A DNA stretch of 64,000 bases from Anaeramoeba flamelloides (lineage: Eukaryota > Metamonada > Anaeramoebidae): positions 23,064,001 to 23,128,000 of the forward strand of contig JANTQA010000023.1 of NCBI GenBank assembly GCA_027625915.1. The letters run 5' to 3'. The position numbers were made by a program, and so were the translations under genes. Under the pieces are notes generated by a model, which did no database searches, was not told the origin of the DNA, and saw only the letters and a program-made list of their open reading frames with translations. Positions 9,445-22,780 of the stretch are shown in pieces; position 1 is the stretch's first letter; every line of letters begins with the position of its first letter.

Positions 9445-11133
9445 ATTTAAAAGATAGATTCTTTCTTCTGAATTTCAAGAGATAAAGAGCATAATTCAAA
9501 AATACTTGGAACGAGACACCCCCCACAAAAATTATCTTATTTTTGATAATCCTTCATTAAAATTTAATGTATATTCCCTTCTTCTATTATTTACTAATTT
9601 ATTATTTTATTAATACTTTATCTTAAAATACATTAAAATCTAAAAAGATAAATTTCATAAATTTTTCCGTTTAACTTCATACCCTAGTTTTAAACATTGA
9701 AAACAATCAATAATTTGCGAATTAAACACAGTTCTATGAGTTTTAACTGGAATAATAAGATGATATTTAAGTCAAACTATATGAGATCGCAGATACCGTA
9801 GAAAATAATCAAAAAAAGGTATATAAAAAACTTACCATCAAGCTCAAGAAAAAACAATAAAACACAAAAAAGGGTTCTCCATTCCAACTCACAATGATTT
9901 TCTTTTTAATTCCAACAATAATCTAAAAAAAAAAAAACATATTCCTTACATTCAAAGATTCAGTCTTGAAAAAAAAAAATTTTTTTTTTATGCATTTTAT
10001 AGGGTTAATTAGAATGTGTATTAAAAAGTTATTACTTGGATATTATTACATTAAAATTGTATGATTCTAAATTGGAAACATTTGCAGAAAAAGGATGGCA
10101 TTTTACCAACATTTGAACCTGAATTATTGTATTTTTAACAACAATGCAATTTTTATATAAAATTAATATCCTATTCAAATGAAAATGAAAGTTTTATATT
10201 TTTCAAAATGGAAAACTTCATTTTTTTATTTCGAAGGATTAAGGAATATTTTTAATAAATTTAAATCAAAAAGAAAATAATAAAATTGGGTGAGTCCGAA
10301 CCAGGAAATCTTCATAAAAAGTTTATTTAAAAATTATAAATAATTATTTAAAATTCAATCAAATTATATAATACTTTGGACACCTACATTTAGTATATTA
10401 AGTTAATTGTATTTTTTTTTTTTTTTTGGAATTGAAAAATTCTACAGGAAGTTGAAGATTTATCTCTTTAGTTCGGTTTCTTAAATTCTTTGGTTGAATA
10501 TTTCCCTCAAAAAAAATCTGGGAAATTTAGACCTCTTATTTGTTTTTTAAAATTAACCATCTTTAAATTATTAAAAATTTATAGATAATAAATATTGCTT
10601 AATAATTGAGATAATTATATACTTACATAATAAAATGTTATTTGATTATCATGTGTGATGATGGTTATTTTTCTGAGAATATTTCTATTGGATACCAGTA
10701 TTTTTTTTTTAAATATGGCATCTTTTCTTTAATCTTAATTCAATATAAAGAAGAAAGAAAAAAATTATAGCAAGATATCTTCAAAAAAAAAAAAAAAATC
10801 TTATTTTTTAAAAATCATCAGAATTTTAAATGTACCCAATCTAAACCATTCTATCTTTAAAATTAATAAATCAGATATAAATATTTTACAATTTACAGAT
10901 CAAATGAAATTTGTTACTATAAAAAAATAAATTACAGGAGCGAGCAAGAATTTTCAAAATTAAATGAAAAAAAACACAACCCCTCTAAAACTCTGAGTAA
11001 AAAAACTCAATTTTTAGAGTTTTTATTTAGTTTATATTATTTTTAACTCTCTTTTCTAACTTATTTTAACTTATCTTTTTTTAATTATTTTGTTTTGATA
11101 TAGACAGATATGTTTAAGATCCAAAAAAAAAAA
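9445..11133. other. Intergenic stretch, nothing recognised
   Basis: 1.7 kb of AT-rich DNA with A and T homopolymers. No gene, named repeat or RNA supported. Confidence 0.4.
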
Positions 11134-11135
11134 TA

Positions 11136-11331
11136 AAGTTAGTTCAACTTTTAAGGCACAAACTTTCAACAAAATTTAAGGCACAAAAAAATCTCAAATT
11201 AAGGCACAAATTTTGTAATTATTTTTTTTACAATTTATTTTACTAGAATCTGAATTTTGTGCATTAATTTGAGATTTTAATTGTGCCTTAAATTTCGTTG
11301 AAAGTTTGTGCCTTAAAAGTGGAACTGACTG
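11136..11331. mobile_element. Family A MITE, 196 bp, TA-flanked
   Basis: It starts AAGTTAGTTCAACTTTTAA (decayed CAGTCAGTT) after TA 11134-11135 and ends GTGGAACTGACTG before TA 11332-11333. It is self-complementary along almost all of its length. Confidence 0.87.
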
Positions 11332-11554
11332 TATCTAAAAGGAAACAAATAATAATAAAATTAACATACGAGGTGTAAAAAACAGTTAAATTAAATTTTA
11401 ACTATTTTTATCATTTTTTGACACTCTTTTCTTTATTTATTTGTTTTTTTTTTTAAATTCTTTTCTTCTATTAAAATCAAAATAAAAGATATCATATAAT
11501 TATAATCTTACTTAAATTAAAGCTAGATTAAAAAAAATAAAGAAATAAAGAGTT

Positions 11555-11960
11555 TCATAAATTACTGTAAAGTACCTAGGTTTTTTTTAATTTAATAGGA
11601 ATTTAAAAGAAAATTTCTCAAATTTTCTTTTTATATCTTAAATTAAAAAAAATCTAAAAAGTTTTCTTGTGTTTTTTTTGTTTTATTTGTGAAGTGTTCT
11701 AGGTTGTTTTTACTTTTTGAAATGAACAGAAAATTTTAATAAATTCTAGGTTTATTTAAAAAGTAAAAAAAACCTATAAAAAATCTATTATTTTTCTAAA
11801 TAAACAGAAAGCCCAAAAAAAACCTAACTTTGGTTACCTATGGTTTTTTTAATTTTAGAAATAAAAAGAAAATTTAAAATATTTTCTTGTTTATTTCTTA
11901 AATTAAAAAAAACCCTGTTAACTTTTCTATAATTTACAAGAATTGAGTAAAATTAAAGAA
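11555..11960. repeat. Hairpin-rich repeat block with two long hairpins
   Basis: Two foldbacks, about 11577-11657 and 11840-11917, have the same plan: a CTAGG or TATGG flank, T8AATTT..AAAAGAAAATTT, then its complement AAATTTTCTTTTTAT..AAATTAAAAAAAA. The block shares AAAGTACCTAGG with 27895-28200 and this hairpin type with 30720-30796 and 36089-36177. No TA duplication or protein is seen. Confidence 0.6.
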
Positions 11961-11964
11961 TTAT

Positions 11965-12749
11965 CTCTATTATTTTAAATTAAGGAAAATCTTGACACTC
12001 TATGGATATCTATTATACTTCAAGGTACGCCATGGCACTTGATGAGACTTCCCAAGAATTTACACAAGAGATAAAAACCTGATAAATAAATTATCCACAA
12101 TAAATAAAAATTTGATAGTCTGTGATTTAAAAATTATTTCTCATATTTATTTTTAAAAATTAAAAAGGCTGTTTTTAAAAAAAATCATTATCATTTTATC
12201 AGTATATTTTAGAAATAAACATAATACTCTTCTTTTCCAATTAAAAAATGAAAATTTTTAGTTCACATCCCAAAATATTTTTCTAGTTTTAAAGTTGAAG
12301 AAAATCCAAAGATCTTTATAACATTGTTTAGAAATGATATTTTTAGGCAATAAATTAAACTTCCTTAGTTAACTCTAAGACAAAATTTTTACTCCGATAA
12401 TTTGATTGTAACAGTAATAATTAATATTCATTTCAGAAATTGAAATAAAAATTTTCATTTATTAATTGGAAAATAACAGTATATATAATTAATGCACAAT
12501 GGCAGATTAAAAAAACAAATTCAAAATAAAAATGCCAAAAACAAAAATTTAATAACAATTTTAGCGAATATAATTGGGTTTAATTAAACAGAAGAATTAA
12601 TTATGTAAATTAAAATCAAAAAAAAAAAGCAAAAACTGTCATTTTTATTGTAATTTTGATGATTTTTTGATTAGATTTCTTGCTCTTGTTTTTTGAATAA
12701 CACCAGAATTTAAGACATATTCGAAAAGTTGTTGAATTGGAATTAATTG
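11965..12749. other. Downstream flank of the ankyrin-kinase gene
   Basis: AT-rich sequence holding the 3' end of the next gene. A tiny ATG frame at about 12030 (MALDETSQEFTQEIKT) lies in hairpin-family sequence and is too short to call. Confidence 0.4.
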
Positions 12750-15700
12750 TTAGCATTTCTTCAATCGTTCAATTATTTGTTTAATATCATCTCTTTCATT
12801 TGGATCATGTGCCCAACATTTTATGATAATATCATAAAATAGATCGGTTTTCTTGATTTCAGGCCTGTGCCCTTTATAACCGACAAGCATAGGAATCCTT
12901 AAAGGGCTCATATTTTTAAATGGCATTCGTTGAGTAGAAATTTCCCAAAGAATTATCCCAAATGCATATATATCAATTTTATTTGTGTAATCACGCTCGT
13001 CTCTTAATAATTCTGGGGCCATCCAATTCATTGTACCTACAATTGTATTGAGATTCTGCGATTGGTGCAAATTGATAGTCTTTGTTAAACCAAAATCTGT
13101 AATTTTGGCATTAAAATTTTGATCAATTAAAATATTCGGGCTTTTGAGATCTCTGTGAACCAAATTTAAAGAATGCAAATACTGGATCCCGTGGGCGAGA
13201 TCTAAAGCAATTTTAATTTTTCTCTTTTTTGAAATTTGTGTTTGTTTTAAATAGTATAGCAATGAACCCCGTGCACAGAATTGACCAACTAGCATTATAT
13301 TTACTGGGTCATCAATACACGCGCCATAGAATTTCACGATACAAGGATGACTTAGCCTACACATCATTTTAACCTCACTAATGATTTCTTCAAGCTGGTT
13401 TTGAGAAAAATTTTTTGAATTAAAAAATTTGGATACAGCTACTCGATTTTCATTCCACCTTCCTTCATAAACATCTTTAAATGAGCCCCTACCAACTTGC
13501 TTAATTATTTGGATGTCATCGGAATTTATTTTTTGGAAATTGCTAAGGTCTTGATTAAGGTGGGCGAACACTTGCCCTATATTTGAGATCACTTTTTTTT
13601 TTGGTGAATTCTGATTCGATATAGATTTATTTAATCTTGTTATTAAGCTTTCCCTTTTGTATTCTTCCGCGAGGTCCAATAATGTTTTACCCTATAATTG
13701 ATATCAAAAACAAGTAATTAAAATTAATAATTTACAATTTTTTTGGATCAGTTTTTAAAATTTTTCATTGTTTAATATTTTTATTTTTTGTAAAGTCTTC
13801 AATACCAATTCGAAATGGACAGCTTCCGAACCATTAAATTTCAATATTGTTTACACTTTTTCTAAAGGGTGAAAAATTTAAAAAAAAATACTAGTTGTAA
13901 TTTTAAATCTAATCATGGAAATCTGTAAAATCTCTCTTATGCATCTGAAAAGTCGACAATTTTTCGAGAGATCATCTTTCTGATATTTAACATTTTTTGT
14001 GTTTAAAACTGTATCAGTCTTTTATTAGCATTTTTATCTAGTATTTTTGATAGTTTCCTTTTCCACTTTATTTTAATAATTGTATATCTCCCACGGTAAC
14101 TAAAATCCAGAAAGTACTTGAGAATAGAGCGAGTTATTTATTTTTTTTTTTTTCAATTGGTTAAGGGATTTTTTTGATATATAGATTTTAAAACAAATAC
14201 TGAAGCAACAAAACCACTTCAATATAAACTAAATTCCAAAAATTTGGACACAGTTTAAACGGCTGAAATAATAGCAATACTCCGATTTAGATTCAATTTT
14301 GGGAATAATTTTGATTTTATTAACTATTTCATTTTTTGTCTTTTTTTGTTTTGTTTTCATTTTCTTTTTTCCAGTTATGCAATCTGTTTTCGTTAGATCT
14401 GGAAATTTTTTTAGGATAGTTTGATAGAAAGTTTATTGTTGAGTTTTTTGAATAGAAAAATCCATATAAGATTGGTCAATAGTATCTAATCATTTGATCG
14501 ATCATATTGCTAATAGAATTTCAACAAATTTACGAATACATTTTTTGTTCCGCTAGTTTCATTATTTAGGATACACTGTTTTTTTTTTTTTCTTTTTATA
14601 TTTTTTTTATATGATTTGGATGAAAATGATTACTTATAAAAATATTAATACTCGGTAACTATAATGTGGTTTTATATTAAGTTTTGGAAAAATATAATAA
14701 ATTGACATTTTTATGTTACCTATTTTTGATTTTGGGTGTGTTCAAATTTTTGGAATGGGGTTTAGTATATTCATCGAATGTTAATGTTTCGTTTAGTTTT
14801 AAAAATTCGAGAAAAAAAATTGAATAATCCATTTATTTTCTATGTATTCTCAAAGAGTTTTTTATTTAATTTAACCTCCATTCATTTTCATTTATTGATC
14901 TAACATTTCTTTTTTTGGTGACAGTTTGATTTTATATTTTCAAAATATAGTTTAGTTTACAACAAAAAACAATTTTAATTAAAACATTACTAAAGAAGAA
15001 AAAATATTTATTAACCAAAATAAACTAAAATTCAAAATTTCCAAAACAAAGTTAAATAGTTCAAACGATCAAAATAATACAATTTCATTCATTTTGGAAA
15101 TAATTTTTAATTTTTGTAAAAATATGAAAATCATTTTTTCATCTTTTAGTTTTTTGATTTTCATTTCTTATTTTTTGAATTACGTAACTTGTTTCGTTCG
15201 ATCGAAATATTTTCCCGAAACAATTGATATTATGTTCGAGTTAGTTTCTTCAAAATAAAGAACTCAAATAAAATTAGTTGATGGTATCTAACCATTTGAT
15301 CCGTCAATAATCCTAATAGAATTTTTACAAATTTAGAAATATATTTTTTTTGTTTTTGGTCATCCCAAAATTTTTAACACACCCATGATTTATTAGTATT
15401 GAATAATTATTTATTTTTTGTTTTTGTGGATATTTTAATTTATAAACAATTGTTAACATTACAATTATTGAATGGTTCTAGTTTGGTATTTCTTCTAAAA
15501 TTGATTAAATAAGATTTGTTTTTTCAAAAATTGAATTTTGGTGGGTTAAAAATTTTGAATTGGGATTTACATTTGTTAATTTGGTATTATTTAATCAATG
15601 ATAATATAATTGTCAATGATTGATTCTACGAATAATTAGTCAACTTTAATTTTAAAGATTGGTTTCAAATTATTTTTTTTTGTTCTTAGCAGATATTCAT

Positions 15701-17658
15701 CCAAAAATTAAAAAAAACCGAAATTGAAACAAAATACATTTCCAAATAATTAATTAATAAATAGATCCAAATAATAATAAATATACGATATAATATTCGT
15801 ATATAAATTGACTTTAATATAAAAAGGGCAAGAACAATAAACAGAAATAATTAAAAAAAAATAATAGTAAAAAAAAAAATAATAATAAAAATAATAAAAT
15901 TCACTTACTTGATTATTTCGTAAATTAATATCATAACTATATTCGAAAAATAAATCGATAGTTTGGTCATTAATTTTTTTATTATACATAACTAAAAAAT
16001 TGAATGCGGTATTTTTAAATAGCTGGCATTGGAAATTGGGTTCAGTGCCATTTATTAACAATAATTTAATAATAGCTGGGTCTGCACTCGTTTTACAAAC
16101 ATAATGCAATGGTGTATATTTTTTGATAGCTATTCTAGAATTTATATGAACACCATATTTGATTAATAGTTTGACAATATTGGGTAACCCTGTTGATCTA
16201 TTACAAATTAAATGAATAGGAGTTGTCAAATTTTCCACCTGGATATTAATATCTGCGCCCCGTTTTATTAATAATTTTAATAATTTGATCGAGGGATTTT
16301 TTTGTTCACATGCTAAAAAAAAGGGAGATTTGTCATCTGAATTTTGGCAATTTATTTTTGCGCCCTTTTTGAGAAGCAATTCTATGATTTCAATTTGGGG
16401 GTTTTCCTTCTGACAAAGATAAATCAGTGGTGTGGAATTGGTATTATCTGTACAATTTATTTTACAGTTATTTTCAATTAAAATCTTTACAATTTGAAAA
16501 TAAAGAGCATTCCTTTCTTGTCTTTTCTTTGGGTTCGTTTTCTGTTTCTTTTGACAAATTAAATGCAAAGCTGTTTTTTTATCATTTTTGTTTGATAAAT
16601 TAATGTTGACTTTTTGTTGAATCAAAAATTGTATGATTTCCAAATCTAATTTATCACCTTTACAGTAATGATAAAATGGAGAGGTGCCATCTCGATCTAA
16701 AGCATGAAGATCACCATTGTATTTGGTTAAATATTTTAATACCTTTAAAGACGCCGGGTTGGTTTTGTTTTGGAAAAATAGATGCAAAGGTGTTTCTTTT
16801 CGCATATTTTTTTGATTTAGAAAATTTGAATCCTTTTTGATAAAATATTTGATTACTCGATAATTTGTTGCATTGTAATAGCATAATAAATGAAACGGTG
16901 TGTTTTTGATCTGGTTTATACTCATCATTTCTGCGCCATAATCAATTAACAATTTGACGGTATTTAAATCAACATTGTTTCTGTTGCATAGAATATGCAA
17001 GACGGATTTTTGATTAAAATCCTTTGAATTAATATCAATATTTGATTCGCATAATATTTTGATTACTTTGTTTGGCGGGTTTTTCTTTTTCGCTAAAAAA
17101 TGTAAAATGTTTTGTCGAAATTGATCCTTCGTGTTAATAGCTGCCCCTTTTGAAATAAAGTATTTTACAACATTGATTGGACATGGTTCTTGATGGCATA
17201 AATAATGTAATGCAGTCAATTGTTTATAATTTTGCACGTTAATGTCAATACCTTTGGACAAAAGGTATTCAATAACCTTGATTTTTGGTTTATGACGAAG
17301 ACATAAATAATGAATTGATGTTGACTGATCATCAAAAATAGTCTTATATTGTGCCCCGTTATCAATAAAAAATTTGAGAATTTTCAAATTGGGTTTTTTT
17401 GAACACAGTTGAAAAAAATATGGAGAAATGTCATACAAATTTGTTTGACATATATCTTGTCCATTTAATAATAATAATTTTATGAAACCTAATATATATT
17501 TAATAATTTCCTTTTTCTTTTCTTTTGGATTAATATTGTTATTATTTGAGTTGATATTTTGATTAATATTTTTGTTATTTGTGTTGGTATTTTGATTATT
17601 GTTATTATTGCTACTTTTGTTGTTGTTATTAGTATTTTTATTGTTATTGTTGTTTTTC

Positions 17659-17690
<32 letters not shown>

Positions 17691-18779
17691 ATTCTTGCTG
17701 TTGTTGTTATTAGCATTTTTATTGTTCTTATTAATATTACCAAAAATTTTCTTTTTTTTTGAATAAAAAATTGAATTTAAATTTATTAAATGGATTGGAT
17801 ATAATCTACAAGTCATTGGTGTGTTCACAGATATTTTATTTTCTGTTAACACCTTTTGGATTATTTCTAAATCAATTAGAGTATCTTCGGAAAATAAACA
17901 GATGATATGTAAAATATTAGCTTGCGATATTGGTTCAACCATTTTGGTTGTTCCATATTTTGATTTTAAATTATTAAAATTCCCTTGTAGTTCCCTCTTT
18001 AATTTGTTCACATTTTTTTTTTTTAATTGGGAATAAACCCATAAAGGAAGACTAATTTCTTTTTTTTCTTTCTTTCTTTCTTTCTCTATGACCAAAAGCG
18101 AATTAAGGTGTAAAGCTAACAATTTTTTTACAACATGTAAACGAAAATACACACCCAGAAAAAATAAACTATTTTGTTGATTCTTTCCACAGAGAAAAGG
18201 GTTGGATCCCTGCTTGATGAGATAATAGACAGCCTTTTTTCTGATTTTATTCAAATGGATTTTTTGACAGAGGCTCATCAATGGTGTTTCACTGTAGCCA
18301 TACTCTTTTTCCTCAGTATCATCTAAGATGTTTAGATCCGCTCCAATTGAGATTAAATATTTAAAAGGACGTAAGCTTGTCAATTCTTTTGTGAGTGGGT
18401 TTTTACAAAGCCAATGTAGTGCAGATCGATAAAATTCTTGATCATTTTTTGTAATACGTTCTTTTTCTTTTTTGATTAATTCTAATTGCTTAAATTTTGT
18501 ATTAACATTTTCTTTTGTAAAATATTTTTTTAAGATCTTTGTTAATTGATCTGGTTTCTCTTGTTCATTTTCTTTCTCTTCTTTTCTTTCTTCTTCTTTT
18601 TCTTCTTCTTCTTCTTCTTTTTGCGTTTCTTTCTCTTCCTTTGTTTCTTTTTCTTTGTTTTCTACAGATTTTTCTTTTTGGACTAATTCTTCTTGACTTT
18701 CTTTTTCTTCTTCTTTTTTTGGGTTTGTTTTTGTTTCTTCGTTTTTACTTTCTATTTTTGTGAGTACTTTGCTGCTCAT
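12750..18779 (-). CDS. Ankyrin-repeat / TKL-type protein kinase fusion, two exons
   Basis: Exon 1 is 18779-15909 (957 codons) and exon 2 is 13691-12750 (313 codons plus stop). The 2217-base intron has a GTAAGT donor at 15908 and a TTATAG acceptor at 13692, phase 0. The join completes an ankyrin repeat: DINLRNNQ/GKTLLDLAEEYK. The protein is about 1270 residues: a Lys/Glu-rich tail (1-75), ankyrin repeats (about 115-340 and 430-977) broken by a poly-Asn tract, and a kinase domain (about 1015-1268). The kinase shows GRGSFKDVY, Glu1063 in helix C, VHRDLKSPN (1135-1143), DFG (1156-1158) and a MAPELL motif. The VAIK lysine position is Ser1044 (RVAVSKFF), with Lys next to it. The repeats probably bind a partner, with the kinase as output; substrate unknown. 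The start is the first ATG. The kinase exon alone has no ATG at its head, which supports the fusion. Confidence 0.9.
14227..14762. mobile_element. Family B TIR element, 536 bp, in the ankyrin-kinase intron
   Basis: It has the best-matched ends of the family: AACTAAATTCCAAAAATTTG on the left and the complement of AACCCCATTCCAAAAATTTG on the right, each followed by ACACA-type sequence, and TA on both sides. It is divergent inside from the 3374-3903 copy and encodes no protein. Confidence 0.78.
15023..15567. mobile_element. Family B TIR element, 545 bp, in the ankyrin-kinase intron
   Basis: It starts AACTAAAATTCAAAATTTCC after TA 15021-15022 and ends TTTTGAATTGGGATT before TA 15568-15569. It is closely similar to 3374-3903 over its full length and lies in the same orientation as the neighbouring copy at 14227. 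Confidence 0.8.
17490..17745. repeat. Asn-codon low-complexity tract inside the ankyrin exon
   Basis: Imperfect runs of GTT/ATT (AAC/AAT on the coding strand) encode a poly-Asn insert of about 70 residues with scattered Lys, Ser and Thr. It lies between two ankyrin blocks. The tract makes long shadow frames on both strands, which are not genes. Confidence 0.85.
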
Positions 18780-20652
18780 AAATTCTCGGTTTTTACAAAA
18801 AATCGAAAAATTAACACAAAAAGGATCTCCAAAAAAATGATTTGAAAATCATTATGGACAATATTTTTGAAGATTGGGATTGTGGTGGTAAATACTATAA
18901 AGTCAAACATTTTGATTTTTGTACCTTCTTCAAATTGGATCTTGAAATTAATTCTTTTTACATTTAATTGATCTGGTTTCTTTTTAGAATTCAGATAGCT
19001 TGTTGAAAAATTGTTTATTCCAATTTTTTTTACTTGTCCAGATTAAAAAACCAAATAGAATGTGAAGTTAAATTGTCTTCTCAACTTTGAGAAAAGTTAA
19101 AGGATTTGTCTTTGTTCTTATCTCAATAATCTCTATCGACTTTTGGTTGGGTTATTTTATTTTTCTAGGTAAAAATTATTATAATAATTTTCAGGAAGGG
19201 AGCTTTAAATTATAAAGTCAAACAAAACAACTGTTAAAATAAGCAATTTAGTTTTAAAAACTAAATTGAAAATTACTAAAAATAGTGGAAATGTTAACTT
19301 TTGAGATTACACCTTATTCTTTAAGGAAGTAAGTACATTTTACCATTTTGAAATTTTTTAATTGTATGAACATTACTGAACAAATATTTTTTGAGTTCCA
19401 ACAGATATTGAAACTTTGAAACCAAAACACCATTCACTGCTCTGTTTGTGAAAAGAAAGCAAACCCAAATTATTTAAGAGTTGAATCTTTCATTTTTTGA
19501 GAATTTTTTTGGTTAAATTTTTGGATCTAGAAATGTGTTTATATGAATGTGTGAAATTAATCAAAGAGTAAAACCTAAAAAAATCGACACAAAAAGGTAT
19601 ATACTTTATAACAAATATTTTCTTTTGAAGACCAAACACAAAAGATCAACTTTCCAAAGAAACTTGTTGAAATCAAAATTGATTAAAAAAAAATTGACAA
19701 AAGCCTATTTTCGAAGATTTGTTATCTTTAACTTCTTAGTTTGTATGAATCCAAACAATTTATAACCTTGAATTTCTCCCCCATTACTATTTATATATTT
19801 TTCAAAATATTTTTTTATAAATTTGCTTTCAAAATTCTTTTTTTGAAATATTTTTATCAAACAAAGCCAAAATAAAGGATACTATTTCAAAAATTAAAAT
19901 AAAGGGTTTAAATTATAGGAACCAAAAAACAGTTACAAAATATCCAACCGAAAATAATTGGAAAATTTTGAAAAAATTTAAATGAGATTTATTGTAGTCA
20001 AAATAAAGTGTGCAAAAAAATTTAATGCAGGTTTCGAAATAAAAAGTGTGTTTTTTTGTTATAGTTGACCTATACATTAACCAATGAAAGAAACTGATAA
20101 TAAACCCTAAAAAAATATGGTACCGGTTTCTTAAAGTTCTATTATTTTAGAAGAAATTCTAAAAATGAAGGATCAAATTGCAAAATTTATCTCAAAAAAT
20201 AGAGTAAAAAATTGATAAAATTTTTATCCTCAAAAAAATCAAAAAAAATTCAAAAAAATTGAAATTATTATGGAAAATTTTCAACTATTTGAATGAATAA
20301 TTTAAATTTTACTTAAAATAAAAAGTCTTTTACTTTCAAAATTGATTTGAACTTAGGTATACTATTTGGTAGTAGATTGGATGTTGCCTTGATACAAGAA
20401 TAAAAAAAAAGCAGGATAATATTTTGAAACACAGATTATAGTTGTTGAGCACGCTTTATTTTGATCACTGCACATAATAATTTTTAGTTCTCGATTTGAT
20501 GAAAAGAAAATAATTAAAAAATCAAACGAATTCGTCGGATAAACCTTTATTTCTGATGAATAATTTAATAGCTATCTAATTTTCTGAAGGAAATCTAGAA
20601 TTTGATGAATAAAAAGAAAATAGGATTATTAAATTCATTTTAGAAATTCTTT
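18780..20652. other. Intergenic stretch with one doubtful open frame
   Basis: This holds the promoter side of the ankyrin-kinase gene. A 72-codon plus-strand frame (19547-19765, ATG start) codes a Lys/Arg-rich product with no family features; its upstream context is not gene-like, so I do not call it. The rest is AT-rich with no clear repeat. Confidence 0.4.
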
Positions 20653-20654
20653 TA

Positions 20655-20854
20655 CAGTCAGTTCCGCTTTTAAGACAGAAACTTTGAACGGAATTTAAGG
20701 CACAAAAAAAAGTTTCAAATTACGGCACAAAATTTGGAATTTTTTTATTTTACAATTTATTTTACTAGAATCTGAATTTTGTGCCTTAATTTGAAACTTT
20801 TTTTTGTGCCTTAAATTTCGTTGAAAGTTTGTGCCTTAAAAGTGGAACTGACTG
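20655..20854. mobile_element. Family A MITE, 200 bp, TA-flanked
   Basis: CAGTCAGTTCCGCTTTTAAG at the left and its complement at the right, with TA at 20653-20654 and 20855-20856. A full palindromic copy. Confidence 0.9.
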
Positions 20855-20856
20855 TA

Positions 20857-22780
20857 GAAAAACAAAGTAATTTTTTAATCAAACATTTTATAAATAATTT
20901 CCATCAATAATTAAAAATAAAATCAAATAAAGAATAAACAATTGTATCAAATGATACAGATAAGATCAAGAAATAAATGATTTTTTATTATTTTTGATCA
21001 ATTTTTTCATTTTTTTGAATTCGATTTTTTAGTTGGTATGAAAATATATTGTATTAGGATATATTCCCCACTCATATTTATTAAAATATCAATATATTTG
21101 GTTATTGAAATGATTTGAAGTTTTTCAGGTTTGGATCAATGATGGAAAACATACTTTGAAAAATGTGCGTGCTTTCTAAATAATGCTTATTCTAAAAAAA
21201 CTTTAAAAGGGACAGTAGGGGTGACAAGAATAAAAAAAAAGAGAGACAAAGAAATATTTATCTATCATTTTATGTTTTACTTACTGTATGATATTTTGAA
21301 TTGAAAAAGTAATGTTTTAATACCAATTGAATTGGGGAAATAATTTAACTGAATATAATTAAAAATATTGAAAAAACGAAACATTGGTAGTATCCTATGA
21401 TTTTTTTTTTTTGACGATGTTCTCAAATCAATAATACAATTGGGATTCAATAGTTGACCTTCAATTGGGGATGATTTATTAGTAAAAGTTTAATCAATCT
21501 ACCAGCCAAATCGATTACAAAATAACATTTGTCTTTTAAACTGATTCACCATTTAAATTATTTCCTATTAATTCATTTTTTCATTTTTTTTTTTTTTTTG
21601 GTTGAATAGCTTTGTGCTGATCAAATAATCTACTTACCATATTTGTATATAACATGTGTAAAAAAAATATGTCAACTTATCAACCCAAAAAAAAACAGGG
21701 TTTTTATAGTACTCTATTTTTTTAATTCCATTTATTTATGAAAAAGTTAATCCTTTCAATTAATTTTGTTAATTGGATTTTTTAAGGTTTTTATCCCGTT
21801 TTTAACTTTTTTTTTTCAATTACATTTTACAGATAAATATTATTTGTTTTAATAAATATTGTTTTGATTTTTTTGTTTTCTTTTTTAACATTATTCTGAG
21901 AGAGAAACAAAAAAAAATTTTTTTAACAAAACGAAAAAAATTAAAATAATTTCAAATCAATTACATATTTTTCTCAGAATCTGTATTTTTATTTTTATTT
22001 GAAATAATCAAATTTAGAATAAAATTATTCTTGAAGCTTTTCGTGAATTATGTCATTTTTTACTCAAAATTCATAATTTTTTTTTTTATTACAAAACTTA
22101 GGGTGTTTGGGAAATTCCTAAAAATACTCATAAATAGAAAAGAATCAAATTCATATAATAATTCTAAATACTTTTTGAAGAATTTTTAAACTACACTATG
22201 GCTCAGAGATAAAAGTTTATTGTAAAATACAATTTTACAATAATAAAAAATATTTTTTTTTTATTTTTTTTACTAAAAACCCTCTGAAAAGTTTTTTTTT
22301 TTTTTTTTAATTTTTATTACCTTTTGAATATATTTGGTATGTTAGTACCTGTATGTGTAATTTAGGGTATGGGGGATATGGTAAGGATAGAATAAATTAG
22401 TAAAAATCTATTTTATCTTCTTTTTGGATGTGGAGTTAAATCAGATATGGCTTGTGTTGGCTTCTGTACATTAGGATACACAGAATTGGAAATTATTCAT
22501 TTATTTTTGGATTGAATTTAAGCTATAAAATTCTGAATGATGATATATAAGAACAAATTTTTTAACAAAGAAATTTTCTCTTATTTGTTAATACCATTTA
22601 GCAATGATTAAAAATGTTATAGGTATTGTGGATACCAATGATTTTCAAACTAAACAATTTGAATACTATTCCTTAAAATTTTTAATTTTTAACTTTTTCT
22701 ATAGGTTCAGCGAAAAACAGTATTTTACGAAAAAAACTTGAATTTTAAAATTAAAATTCAGTTTTTTGGTAGTTGATTTT
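20857..22780. other. Intergenic stretch, nothing recognised
   Basis: 1.9 kb of AT-rich DNA with several T and A homopolymers. No supported feature. Confidence 0.4.

Noticed and set aside
10285-10312. GGTTCGGACTC on the minus strand, like a tRNA T-arm (B box)
   Set aside because: The flanking bases do not form the T stem, and no D-arm, anticodon arm or acceptor pairing was found upstream.
13677-13679. TTG as the start of a separate 309-residue kinase gene
   Set aside because: No ATG is present there, and the open frame runs back through an ankyrin half-repeat to a clean splice acceptor.
17489-17762. Thr/Ile-rich and Val-rich long frames on both strands
   Set aside because: They are frame shadows of the poly-Asn codon tract in the ankyrin exon.
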